DNA from: Nageia nagi | Lineage: Eukaryota > Pinophyta | Direction: 5' to 3' | DNA length: 64,000 nt | NCBI GenBank assembly: GCA_050084985.1 | Contig: JBITNC010000001.1 | Span: 52,762,001 to 52,826,000 of the forward strand | Shown here: positions 1-11,439 of the stretch, in pieces | Position numbering within the stretch: the first letter of the stretch is position 1 | How the letters are laid out: every line of letters begins with the position of its first letter | The notes under the pieces: generated by a model | Databases searched by the model: none | What the model was told of the DNA's origin: nothing | Seen by the model: only the letters and a program-made list of their open reading frames with translations | Made by a program: the position numbers and the translations under genes

Positions 1-2234
1 AATTAAATCTTTGTAGAATCCTCCTTTTGCACCACACTATATAACATTGGTTAAATATCATGCACTTGCTAAAGGAAGAGATATTTTTTTATGTAGAACT
101 ATCACAAACCATTTCCAAATTCAAATTGAGGAGTCAAAAACATGGTAATCAATGAACATTGGAAGGATAGAGAATTTAAGGGGGTTTAAGAAAGATCAAT
201 CTTGAAAACATTTGATATGTGAATTTTTAATAGGTATGTACATAGTTGTAAGAACTTAAGATGCATGGTGAAGTTTAGTATGTAGTTGAATTGATAGTGT
301 ACTTAGCTAAAAGGGCATAACAGTTGAAGACGCACTTTGTTACTAATAGATCACCAATGTACAAACCCTAACAAAGAAAATCATCTAAGGACTATTCCCA
401 CTACCAAGCATGAATGATTATATTACCAAATTAATTGATCACCATTGATAATATTAGATGGCTAGGTCACTAACATATCAAATCACTAATAGAGGGTTAT
501 CTAAGGTTATCCATAAGGAGTCAACTATGAAAATAGTTAACTTTGGTGGATCTATTTAAAAATCATGGTAAATTGGATCTATATTCATGTAGAAGACATG
601 ATAAATTTATGATATTTTAAAAATTACATTGTAAACAATTAGTTATTTTTTATAGTTTAAGGAAAAACTTAAAAAAATGGTAAAAATAAAATACTTAATT
701 TGATTAAATTATATAAAGTAGTTTACATGTCACTTGTAAACATGATCAACAATAAATGGAATAAACATTCTGCAAAAAATGAAGTAGATGAACAATAATA
801 GATGGTGTAAATGGCTAGCTACAATGGTGTAGAAAATCAATAATAAATAGAGAAGATACCATTTAACAAAATGAGTAGATGAATACCAACAATGTGATGG
901 CTCAAATAATTAAGATTAAAAGTTAGGTATCTAAAACCTATGTCTTGAGTTTTAAATAATATACTATGATCCCAAAGAAAGGGATAAGTATAAATATGTT
1001 ATAAAAAGTCTAACATAAACCAAGAAGAATGCATTCCTTTTAAGCTAGATAAAATATACCCTAACACTATTAAAAAGATAATGATTCCCATAAAGGCATT
1101 AGAAAAATGACTAGATAATAAGAAACTTTTTGTTCTTTGGTATTAGTAAGATTTGATGATAAAAGAAAACTATTTTAGCTATAAAGTGGATTAGCATTTC
1201 TTAATAATATGAACAAGTAGAAGAATCTTTTAATATCTTAATTATATGCTTAATTGCATTGTGATGATTTTTTTTTTTTTTTTTGTAATTGAGCTAAATT
1301 GCAAGACTAAATGACATTCTCGGGATGAATCTAACAAATTTAGCTAATTATGGAACATAAATGGTATGCTATGTTTCAAATGGAACATTCTTAGGATGAA
1401 TAACAATTTTTTTTGTAATTGAGATAACTTGCAAGACCACATGCCAATGATTACGAAAATAAGTTATAAATGCAACTAAATCCCAATGTTCATTTAGAAG
1501 TTTGATAGATCAAATAAGTTACATATTTTATCTATGCATCAATTGGGACACTATGTGAGGAAAACATGAGATATTATAATGACATTTTATCATCAAACAT
1601 AAGATGGAATTAAGGTATTTGAGAATATACAAGATTGGTAATACTTTCTCACCTTAAGCATTTGAGTTTAAGGCTTGTAAACATAAGATATATACACAAT
1701 TCTAACCATGATTGAACAAACCAATGTGGGATTATTGAAATAAATTTTCACTTTCAATATTCAATAACATATCATATGCTATGAGGTATTGAGTTTATTT
1801 TGAAGGTTACCTATATAAAAAATTAGGAACATATGTTCCATGTTCACTACCATACTTTATATTATAAAGTAATGACTAATGAGTTATTTTCAAAAAATAA
1901 GTGAGGCCACCCAAAATAAATTAGAAGCATGTTTATGCTATAAGATGTAAAGTCCATGGTAAATACACAAAATGGAACACCCAATAAATTAGAGGCATAT
2001 TTATGTTATAAGGTATAAAATATATAGTAAATGTAAGGAGGAGATTGCTTAAATAAACATAATAGGAATATATAATGTATTCCATATTCCCCATAATGAA
2101 ATCAATGCACTATTTGATACATAGAAATAACTTCTCAAAGGAAATAATTTTAATTTTCTAACATTTATCGATGACATACAAGGGAGAGTAAATTTGAAGA
2201 GCAAGGTGTTGAGAAATGTTTTGGAAGCACCATC
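1..2234. other. AT-rich DNA without a recognisable gene
   Basis: No long open frame and no protein family could be recognised on either strand. The stretch has long A/T runs (a T run near 1267-1284) and a short repeated segment around 1270-1315 and 1400-1440 sharing a T run, GTAATTGAG and TTGCAAGAC. Short open frames here have no family signature and are taken as chance. Confidence 0.6.
1911..2033. repeat. Short imperfect tandem duplication
   Basis: Two copies of a roughly 54-bp segment (about 1911-1966 and 1980-2033) share the order AATAAATTAGA, GCAT, TTTATG, TATAAG and TAGTAAAT or TGGTAAAT. Differences are scattered. No coding function is suggested. Confidence 0.6.
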
Positions 2235-2564
2235 CAATAGACCAAAAAAGGGCCTTTAGAGGTGGTTTATAACCACCCCTATAGCACTTTATGAGTGGTT
2301 ATCCAACTTTTGCCTATGATCTTGTCTTTAAAATTCAAGTCCCTCTAGAGGCAGTTTATAATTGCCTCCATAGGGTCTGAAAAAATCATCCTTGTAGATA
2401 TAAAATCATATGTGATAACTACTTAAAATGGGATTTAGAGATGATTTTAAACCACCCTTAAAAACCCTAAGAGGGTGGTTTTAAATCACCCCTAAATACC
2501 CTAATGTGATAATTTAAACCACTCTTAAAATTATTAAAAATTAAAAAGAAAAAAAAAACACAAC
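2235..2564. mobile_element. Degraded CACTA-like MITE
   Basis: The left end reads CAATAGACCAAAAA, one base away from the CACTAGACCAAAAA end of the better-preserved element at 4787-5070. Just inside lies a palindrome GGTGGTTTATAACCACC (about 2262-2278), and the body holds many short direct and inverted GGTGGTTT / AAACCACC units (around 2345, 2440, 2475 and 2513). Subterminal inverted repeats of this sort are typical of CACTA (En/Spm) elements. The right end is uncertain: I placed it after an A run near 2560. No transposase is present. The family assignment is inferred from the ends. Confidence 0.5.
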
Positions 2565-3088
2565 ATGAAATTGAGTTGGTTTTGAGTGCATGATGTAATT
2601 TTAAAATTTCATAGGTTGACAATTTTATATCATACCAAACACATTCTTAATCTTGTTCTTTATTCCTTTCATGATGTTATTGAATGAAAAGAACACAAAA
2701 TAAGATTAACAATATATTTGTTAAGATAATAATATATTTATGAACCTATAGATTTTTAAAACTAAATCATCCATTCAAAATCAATCCAATTTCACTCTTA
2801 TTTATGGAATACTCTTTACAACTAATTTTTTTAAGTTGCAAATACTTCATCCAATTCAAAATTTTGAAGTTAACTTAACTAACTCATTGAATATTTTCAA
2901 ATGACCATAGTCGGGATTTATTCACTCTTATTTATAACTGAATACATAAACTTCAGTCCAAAAATATAAAAATACCAAAGTATCTAGATTATAGAGAAAT
3001 CTTAAATATAAAATCTAACATAGTCCTTCAAGCAAAATTAATATAATTTCTCTTGAGATTGAATTAATAAATAATGATACAATGCATG

Positions 3089-3787
3089 TTAAGAGTATGT
3101 TTAAGTTAAATTTCTCTTGATAATGATATAATTTCTCTTTATAATAAATTTCCATTCTCACAAGAGGCAAGATGAAATTTATTGGAAACCATGAATAATG
3201 ATATAAGGGATGTTGATAGTATGTTCAAATATATGAAAAGTCATAAATCATTGCACAAAACAAGCAATTCATACCAATCTTCTACTTCCTTTGATAAGAT
3301 CTCTTACTACTACAACTTTCACCATGCCAAAATCCTTCAAGGATAAAACAAGCATCATTTTCTCAACTCTTGCTTTCTTGCAAAAATACAAAATAAATTA
3401 ATGACATGACATTTTGTAACTAAAAAATTCTACATATTTCACTTCTATCACTAAAGAATTCCAATAATCAAATTTGAACTATAATTTTTAGTACTTATGT
3501 GTGAAAAATATGATCTAATTCCACCAAAAATTGTTAGTATTTTTATGCATAGATATGCAAAATATGAATTAACCTATAAAGAAATTACTACATAAATTTG
3601 GGCCCAAATGGTTGATGCAAATATAGAAACAAGATAATAGAATGAATCCAAACAAAATAATTGCATACAATGATAAAGGAAATGAGAAAAATAAAGAAAA
3701 GCATGTACCCTTTTATCAACTTCAATTCAACTATATCCAAGTGTCCTCTTGATTCCTTTATCTTTCATCAATGTTCTTACTCTTTAA
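3089..3787. repeat. Tandem duplication of about 994 bp, first copy (shared part)
   Basis: This segment aligns along its length with 4083-4782, with the same order of landmarks: TTAAGAGTATGTT, AAATTTCCATTCTCA, AATAATGATATAAGG, ACTTTCACCATGCC, TTCAAGGATAAAACAAG, ATGACATGACATTT, TTCCAATAATCAAATTTGAA and GTTCTTACTCTTT. The offset is about 994 bp. The repeated DNA encodes nothing I recognise. Small open frames on the minus strand lie within and beside both copies. Confidence 0.85.
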
Positions 3788-4082
3788 CAACATCCCAACA
3801 ATCCACTTTAGCATAAATATTTGAAAGAACATAAGATTGAAGCATATTGGGCTCCAACAAAAAAGGATCATTGCCACAAAATTCCCTATTCCTACATTCT
3901 TATGTGATCTACAAGTACCAACCAAATACATCCACACACCCAATTCAAGTTTTATGGGTATCTTGTCAATGAAAATCAATTCTTCCTCAAGATAGCCTAC
4001 ATAAAAAACCAAATTAATATGAATTATATAAAAAAATTTGATCTTTGAATAAGAAAAAATACATTACAAGTAATCACATAAT

Positions 4083-4782
4083 TTAAGAGTATGTTCAACT
4101 AAATTTCTCTTATAACGATATAATTTGTATTAACACTAAATTTCCATTCTCATAGTAGGCAATGAAAACTTTATTGATAGCCATAAATAATGATATAAGG
4201 CATCTTAAGAGTATATTAAAATATATAAAAATTCATCAATCATTGTATAAAATAGGACTTCATATAGTCTTTTATTTCCTTTGATAACATCTCCAATAGT
4301 TGAAACTTTCACCATGCCAAACTCCCTTCAAGGATAAAACAAGAATCCTTTCCTTAACTCCTCTTGTTTTCCTACAAAAATACAAAATCAAAGCAATGAC
4401 ATGACATTTGGTAACTAAAACATTCTAGACTTTTCACTTCTATCACTAAATAATTCCAATAATCAAATTTGAAAAATAATTTTTAGTATTAAATGTGCAA
4501 AAAATGATCTAATTTCATCCAAAAAAATTTTGTATTTTTATCCATAACATTACCAAATCTACATCAACCTAGAAAGAAATTACTACATAGAATTTGGGAC
4601 CATATGGTAGATGCAAACATAGGCATAAGATAATAGAATGAATCCAAATAAAATAATTGCATAAAATGATAAAGGAAAGATAAAGTATAAGCAAAGTATG
4701 TACCCTTGATCTTCAATCCAACTACATCTAGTGCCTTTTTTATTCGGCTTCTATCTTTCATTAATGTTCTTACTCTTTGAAC
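4083..4782. repeat. Tandem duplication of about 994 bp, second copy (truncated)
   Basis: Second copy of the segment at 3089-3787, with many substitutions and small indels, so the duplication is old. Similarity stops around 4782, right where the CACTA-like MITE begins (4787). The sequence beyond the MITE does not continue the match. No recognisable gene. Confidence 0.85.
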
Positions 4783-4786
4783 ATAA

Positions 4787-5070
4787 CACTAGACCAAAAA
4801 GTGCCTTTAGGGTCAAATATAACATGTCACTTAATCATTTTACTAGTGTTTATTACCCATTTTCTATGAGGCCACCACCAAAAGTGGGTTTTCTATGATG
4901 ACAATTAATAACTCTAGCATATGATTCCTTAAATTGCCACCTAAGGTCTTACAGGGTAGTTTATTAAGAGTTAATAAAGTATACAAAGGTGATTTTAAAC
5001 TACCCTCATACACTTTAAGAGGGTGGTTTTAAACTATTGCTTCATAGTTACATTAAAAAAAAATGTAGTG
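4787..5070. mobile_element. CACTA-like MITE with TAA target duplication
   Basis: A 284-bp unit starts with CACTAGACCAAAAAGTGCC and ends with TGTAGTG, so the outer bases form an inverted CACTA/TAGTG pair. It is flanked by TAA on both sides (4784-4786 and 5071-5073), a 3-bp target duplication as expected for CACTA transposons. Subterminal GGTGGTTTTAAAC and TTTAAACTACCCTC motifs recur in both orientations. It is far too small for a transposase, so it would be mobilised in trans. The inverted match fades quickly beyond the first few bases. Confidence 0.75.
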
Positions 5071-5073
5071 TAA

Positions 5074-6879
5074 AAGCATTATTCCAAATGGAAGAATTCT
5101 TCCAGACTATTGTCCTTGCTTAACTGAGGCACCCAAACTCAATCATAATTAGCCCAATTATAGTGTTGGCCATGGATCCTGAAGGATGTCTTAGTGGATT
5201 TGACCAATCACCTTTCACCTTCATATGTAAATTTCTAGTACATAGCATAATTGAAAATATATCAAACTATTAACATCAAAAACAAATTTTATGTCATAAC
5301 ATATCATTATCAAGTAATTACAAAATCATTATAAAAGTATAAAAGGTTCAATAAACACATCAAACATAATTAGACTCAATAAACATGAACAATGTACAAC
5401 AAAGATGTATCAATGTCTTCTACCTTATTTGCTTAGTGTCTTTGAAGATATGATGCATTAACCCATTATGTTATCCTCTCCTATGTTTCTCTCTTTCTTC
5501 TCTTTAGACCTACAAACATGATGAATTGGTGAGATATGTTTTGTTTGTTCCTTAGCGTCATGGCCTAAAATAAATCCCACCAATCCATCATGTACACTTG
5601 CAAAAGATGTTATATTTGTTCTTATATTATCTCCATGTAAAAATGCCCAAATAATACCATAATTAGATCAAGAATTACTCAATCATACTCAAATGATTGA
5701 GTTGTATGGCATCCTTAAATTCTACCTAAAAACTAGAACTTTTTTTATATCAAATTCAACACCTTAAATTTATTTAATATATACAGGTTATGGAATCCCA
5801 TGTTTGAGTTATATAGTCATTGTACATGACCCTCATCTATATGGAAATGATTAGTTTCCATAATTCCAAAGTCATGTGATAACCAATATTTTGAAACATA
5901 TCCCATGTTCGATTTACTCAACACTCATGGTTCACTCTCCCATGTTTATTTACTCAACCTATGGTTCAACATTCCCATGTTCGACACCTTATATCACTCT
6001 GACCTTGATGTTCTTAAGGCCATACTCTAAGAAAGGAATACATATCCCATCACTTTTCATGCACCCATGAAAGTGATCTTGAAGCGTATCCAAAGTGGAC
6101 GATTTTATCATCTCTTGTGATAGAATCAAGTTAATTTAATTACCCTAAAATTAACTTATGTACCCTTACCTACCCTAGCACTGTAAGGTACCCTTAGTAA
6201 CTTGTAGTAACTACCTATCCATAACTCCCTAGTTACTACCATTTCCAAGAATAACCTACATGTTATCCTTAACTAGGTGTTCATGGATTCCCAAACTAAG
6301 TAGAAATAGACTTGGACATTTTCTAGTTTTCCTTCTAGATCTTAGTCATAATGTAGGTTTATGGTTATGTCCATGATATATTTTCATCCACTTGATGCAG
6401 ATCCCACTGTAGGATTTTCTAGTAGCCAACCCCAAAATTGCAAAATGGAGCCTAGTATCTATTAGCACAACTCGTTTACTTAATTGGTGAGGTTAAGCTA
6501 AGTTTCCAACAATAGTTACCTTAATTCTTATTTGTTTAACTTGTTTTGCTTCTATGTATAGATAAATATGAGATTAATTTATGGTTGTATGGTGTAATAG
6601 AGAGACCTTAAATTTGGGTCAAACTTTATTTATTTTAGTACTTGGAATTGGACTATAGCCTTAATCAATAGTGCCCTGGCTTCATTTCCCTTCTTTGCAC
6701 TTTTTTTTTCCAATATTTGCTTTATTTACACTTTGATTTCAACATGTTTTTATGTAGCCACTTAGATTCTAGTAACTTTTAACCTAAAAACCAAAGGAGT
6801 TAGCATTATCTCGAAGATCAAATAGAGTTATCCACATGAGTGCATTATCCCACCACTCTATTTGTTTAAGAACATTTAT
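5074..6879. other. AT-rich DNA without a recognisable gene
   Basis: No coding region could be recognised. Around 5900-5980 a CCCATGTTCGA / TTTACTCAAC theme recurs a few times, and 6130-6250 is rich in short TAACCTA / TACCCT-like words. These could be old LTR or leader remnants, but I found no pair, no ends and no domain. Confidence 0.5.
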
Positions 6880-7990
6880 TTTATTCTATGTGTGCAAAGT
6901 GCATATGTAGACCATAGGTTGCATATTTTGAATCAAAATATGCATAGAACAAGCTTCATGAGGTGGCTATAAATAATTTTTTGGAATGAAATAAATTGGT
7001 ATTGAACCAAAAGAATTCATATTTGTTAGTATTGTTGCTCTATGTGCTAGCTTAGCACCATTATAAGATTGCATTGACATCCAACAAAAAACTAATAAAT
7101 ATTATTTTCATAATGAATTTCTCTAATAGACATGCATGTTGAATTTGGGGATATGCACAAACATGCATTCTATTTGACAAAAAAATGGACATGTATGCAT
7201 TCTTATATAGCACAATGATTAAAATACCCTTAAAACATTTGGACACAATGGATTTCTTGATGAATTAGTAAATTTTTTTAAGGAAATACCTCAAAGAGAT
7301 ACAATATTATGGAATGCATTGATCATAGGATATGCACAAAATAGGCATGGTTTAGAGGCTCTCAAGTAGTTTTAGAAAATGTAATTGACTAGTTTCATAC
7401 TAATTCAATAATGATTGCAAGTACTTTGGTTGTATGTGCAAATTTTACTTCTTTAAATGGGGCATGGACATTCATTGAAAAATAATTATATGTGGTTTTC
7501 TTGCACATGCAATTTTGATAACAACCTTGATAAACATTATACAAAATATAGAAGCATTAAGAAGGCATGAATTTTCTTTGATAAGATGTGTATGAACAAA
7601 TGATTTTATGGATTACAATGATTCCAAGATATGTTAAGAATGGTTGTGCACAAAATCCATCAAACAATTTGAAGAAATGGAACACTTAGACTTGTGTCTA
7701 AACCACATCACATTTATTGTCTTTTATTTGGATGTAGCCATGTAGGTCTAATGAAAGAGTTCTATTAATACTTCAAAACTAAGAATGACTATTAATGTAT
7801 TACATCTACAATAGAAACATTATACATTTATAGTTTCAACTTTCTTAGTCATGTTCTAGACATCTTAATGAAGAAAAAGAATTTATAAATAACATACTAA
7901 TAAAACATTATGTTACAATGTGGACTTGTTTCCTTGGTTCCTATATAGCTCGTAACAATATGAACTTAAAAAATTTACAAACAAAAGATT
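6880..7990 (+). pseudogene. Pentatricopeptide repeat (PPR, PLS class) protein, decayed pseudogene
   Basis: Conceptual translation in shifting frames gives a run of characteristic plant PPR pieces in the right order: a GIEPKEFIF...ALCASLAPL-like PPR at about 6984-7055; IDMHVEFGDMHKHAFYL (about 7126-7176); DTILWNALIIGYAQNRHG (about 7298-7348) followed by LEALK; an ILWITMIPRYVKNGC-like repeat at about 7600-7650; FGCSHVGLMKE (about 7725-7757); and HLNEEKEFINNILIKHY, then TMWTCFLGSYIARNNMNL (about 7862-7970), which matches the E motif that follows the repeats in PLS-class proteins. PPR proteins bind organellar RNA for editing, splicing or stability. Several stops and frameshifts, and no start codon or clear N terminus, show it is dead. 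The upstream limit is approximate. No DYW domain was seen. Confidence 0.78.
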
Positions 7991-9583
7991 TTTACAAGTA
8001 GGGCTCAGTTTCTAACACACCCATATGCAAATAAATATTCCCAAACCAAAAAGTGTATTTATCACATGCCCATATAAGGTAAATGATTTTAAACTAATAT
8101 AATTTGATTTCTAGCATGACCCTAATAAAGCAAGCAAATTTTAAACAATGAAGTTTTATTTGTATAAAACCTTTATGCAAAAATAGGACCTTCAACCAAT
8201 CATTTTTATTTTCAAGGAAACCCAAATGCAGAATGATTTTACACCAACCTTATTTTTTATTATTATATTCTGGATGGATTTTTAAATGGAATCCTTACCA
8301 TGTAAATACCTCGAGATAAACACCTAAGCTTAGAACTAGGGTGGATCGGATTGTAAGAAAATAATAGCTCTAAAGAGCATACTTAGTATTAACCATAACA
8401 TAAACATAGACTAGACCATGGACCACTTAGACACTCGAGATAGACAAACTATAATCAACATCTTATGTCATGTAACAATAAAAATGAACATGAGAATCAA
8501 GATAGCTAGAAAAAACAACAACCATACATCCACCTATTAAGCCTCCCTATTGATTTTGCATCCATCTCACATCAAGATCTTTCCCATAGCCTTTAGCATA
8601 ACTAAGGTAGCTCTAATCATACCCATATCATCTCCCCTTTTCATCCAATACTCATAGAGGCCTTTGGAATAGTCTCTATCCTCTCCTCTTCAGTATTTTT
8701 TCTCAAAACTCTTGGATCCCATTGAGACTTCATTATTCTCTCTTTGAGATGAGCCTCACATGCTACAACCTCTACAACTTTAATGTCCAATAGGTTGCAA
8801 GTCTAGGCCCTCTATAATCATCTCTAAATGCTCCATCACCTTGTTGTGACCTCTATCACCTTGATTTCATCTTTGTGTCTAGACATCTTAGCATATGATG
8901 TCCCTTTCTTCTCTTTTTGGTTGTGGTACATTTTCCACTTGATCCTAGTAGACTATCACTCTTCCTCTTTGAATTTAACATGATGCTTCTTCTCAGAAAA
9001 GTACTCCCAAGATTGAATTCTAGCACCCCAACTCCTTGACCTTCCTACAGAGTTGACCAAAAACCTTCTTAAAAATACCCATTAATTTGATGATATGTTG
9101 AAAATCATAAAAATCAAGCCTTGGTGACTAGGTCCCATCCTCTAGTCTTTTGATAATCCTCATAGCCTTATCAAGTTCTAGTGAAAAGAAGGCTAGGATA
9201 TTCATTTTGTAGCCCTTCAAATGGTTTAGGAACCCAAAATGAAGCTTCAAACCCATCAATAAGTACTATCATGGGTAATAAATTGCATAATAGTTAGACC
9301 AAACTCAAGCTAAGGTTTAGGGAGAGAGGCTCAAGAAACTACTTGCTTTTCCTATGGGAGCTCAGGCCCCTTTGTAAAACTTAACCAATTTGACCTTTAA
9401 ACTATGGTTATCTCTACTAATCATTTCTCCTAGAATTAATAGCCATGTAACCTTTAATAATAGCTTTTGATTCACCTAGAAGGAAACCCCATAAACCTTC
9501 ACCAAATATCCTTGTCAACTCTCAAGGAACTATTTGGAAATGTCCTAATTTTTCCTAGTAAACTTGTCTAGGAAGTCCAAAAG
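7991..9583. other. Non-coding or unrecognised DNA flanking the Ty3 insertion
   Basis: No identifiable gene. On the minus strand the last few hundred bases (to about 9250) read as a weakly coding-like stretch with several stops (for example LLDFLDKFTRKN, then a stop), and the frame seems to continue from 14454 onward across the Ty3 element if one target copy is removed. I do not recognise the family. This is the target DNA of the insertion. Confidence 0.45.
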
Positions 9584-9715
9584 ACCTCTGTTGATTAAGA
9601 TTGTGTAATATATGTGCCATGAACAATCTTAACCAAAGTAAATCAAGAACAAACTATGGTGATAGTCTAATCTCCGGAGAAGGCCGGTTCCTCATCTATT
9701 AGGCGTAGAAAAAGT

Positions 9716-9970
9716 AACAGGAAAGGAAATAAAAAGAGTAGAGCGCGAGGAATTTAAGCAAAAGGGTTAGGATAACAAGAAAGAAAATAAAAGGAGTAGG
9801 GTGCAAGGAATTTAAGCAAAAGGCTTAGGGTAACAAGAGAGAAAATAAAAAGGAGTAGAGTGTGAGGAATTTAAGCAAAAGGGTTAGGGTAACAGGAAAG
9901 AAAATAAAAAGGAGTAAGAGTGCGAGGAATTTAAGCAAAAAGGCTTAGGGTAACAAGAGAGAAAGCAAAG
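9716..9970. repeat. LTR minisatellite, 58-61-bp units, 3' LTR
   Basis: Four full units and a partial one start at 9716, 9774, 9832, 9891 and 9952. Each has AACAxGxxAG, AAATAAAAxGAGTA, GAGGAATTTAAGC and AAAxGxxTAGG in that order. The same array occurs at 13049-13301 in the other LTR with similar unit numbers, so it was present when the element inserted. Confidence 0.9.
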
Positions 9971-10502
9971 GTGGATCATTAGTTTAGCGTGGGCTTTCAC
10001 AGTGTGTGAAACCTTGGTCTGAATCTAGTGTAGCAGCTACAGTACAAGCTCTCACTCTCTAATAGTTTCCCAGCTTTACTCTACCATGTAGCAGACACAG
10101 TTATACTAGCAACTCACGATTATCATTCAGGAAACAAGCCAAGCTGCCACGATGTAACCAAATTAAGAATGACAATCATGAGTGCTAGATAAGAAAGGTT
10201 AAGATGGTATCATATTATTGATAAAAACTATAGGTCTTTGAGAATAAATGTAAAGAGTAATACTAGGGCTTTCGACCCTTCTTTCACTTTATTTTCATAT
10301 ACTTATACTATAGTAACAATAGTTACAAGAATTGCAAAATAGAAACATTTACAAAAATGGCTGCAAGATTCTAGCCTTCTTTTAATTGATACTACCTACT
10401 TATGCCACTTGGCAGAATATTACAAAAATGGGGCAGATTACAGATGATACGACTTCTTGATAACTATGATCTGACCTCTTGCTGGCTTTGTCTCTACATT
10501 TT

Positions 10503-11040
10503 GGAATGCTCTACTCATTGACTCTAGCTATTCGATCACTCCTTGCTGACCTCATCATTTTCGAGACCCAGTTTCATTCAAAATGTGAACGTTGTTCTCC
10601 CCATGACATCATCTTCATACTTTCAGAATGCTCTACTCATCAACTCTGGCTATTCGATCACTCCTTGCTAACCTCATCATCTTTGAAATCTAATCTTTAT
10701 TCAAAATGTGAATGTTGTTCTCCCCGTGACATCACCTTCATACTTCCAGAATGCTCTACTCACCGACTTCGGCTATTCGATCACTCCTTGCTGACCTCAT
10801 CATCTTCAGAACCTGGTTTCAGGTTAAGGCTTTAAATCACTGACATCATCATTTCATTCTGGAATGCTTTATTTATTGACCCTGACTTCTCAATTCCCCT
10901 TGCTGACCTCACCTCCTCTGGAACCCAAGCTTTTCCACAATTGAGCTTTATCATTTCTTCTGTGATGTCATCATTTCATTCCAAAATGCTTTATCTACTA
11001 ACTTCGGCCTATTTTGTTTGCTCCAAAAAAACTCCAAGGG
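10503..11040. repeat. LTR tandem array, about 122-bp units, 3' LTR
   Basis: About five diverged units start near 10503, 10625, 10748, 10861 and 10983. Each opens with an AATGCTYTAYT core and, in the first three, continues with CTATTCGATCACTCCTTGCT and ACCTCATCAT. The 118-residue open frame here repeats itself in protein for this reason and is not a gene. The equivalent array lies at about 13835-14370. Confidence 0.85.
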
Positions 11041-11118
11041 ATCTTAAAATGAACTCATGATTGCAAGTAAAGTACATCGGGGCTTTAATAAAGAATTTAT
11101 TATGTATGAATATACATT

Positions 11119-11365
11119 ATGGTGACCTCTGGGGGAAAATTTTGCCTTTATCAAAGAGGAATTTAGAACTCAGTTTGAAAAATAATACCAAAAATAATAC
11201 CAACATATTTAGCTACTACATAGGGTCCGAAACCACATGGATTTGAATTTTTGTGTTTCCCCTATTTAGCTCTATCCTCATCCCATTTCAATACTAGATC
11301 TCCTTCTCTGAAAGTATGCGGAGTTGATTTTCGACCATCGAACCACCTTTTACTATTTCATTTAT
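11119..11365 (-). pseudogene. Integrase C-terminal tail of Ty3/gypsy pol, remnant
   Basis: The minus-strand translation contains TFREGDLVLKWDEDRAK, a stop, GKHKNSN, FGPYVVAKYVG and a final NFPPEVT. This matches the conserved GDLVL-W-(K/P)GK-(F/W)GPY block near the end of gypsy polyproteins. It sits right after gag, so some 3 kb of pol between protease and the integrase tail has been lost. Two or three stops are present. The lost part cannot be supplied from this element. Confidence 0.78.
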
Positions 11366-11439
11366 TCTTTGGAGGTCTTGATATGATTGATTCTGGAGCT
11401 CTTTTGGGATTCAACTTTTCTTTCTGGAATACCGGAGAC

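Larger units (their letters stand above)
9589..11116 (-). repeat. 3' LTR of the Ty3/gypsy element (minus orientation)
   Basis: 1528 bp, colinear with 12922-14448. In the first 135 bases I counted 15 differences between the two LTRs, all transitions. The last 60 bases are identical by eye. The tract next to the LTR inside the element (minus strand, 11117-11145) is pyrimidine-rich with a run of Cs rather than a clean polypurine tract. Confidence 0.92.

Noticed and set aside
3758-4012. 84-residue minus-strand frame between the duplicated segments
   Set aside because: No recognisable motif; it partly lies in the repeated DNA and is interrupted in the second copy.
2235-5070. One large CACTA transposon with ends at 2235 and 5070
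   Set aside because: The TAA duplications fit the small element 4787-5070 on its own, and no transposase was found between.
10479-10835. 118-residue open frame with internal protein repeats
   Set aside because: It lies in an LTR tandem array and is repeated as a shorter frame in the other LTR; it lacks any family signature.
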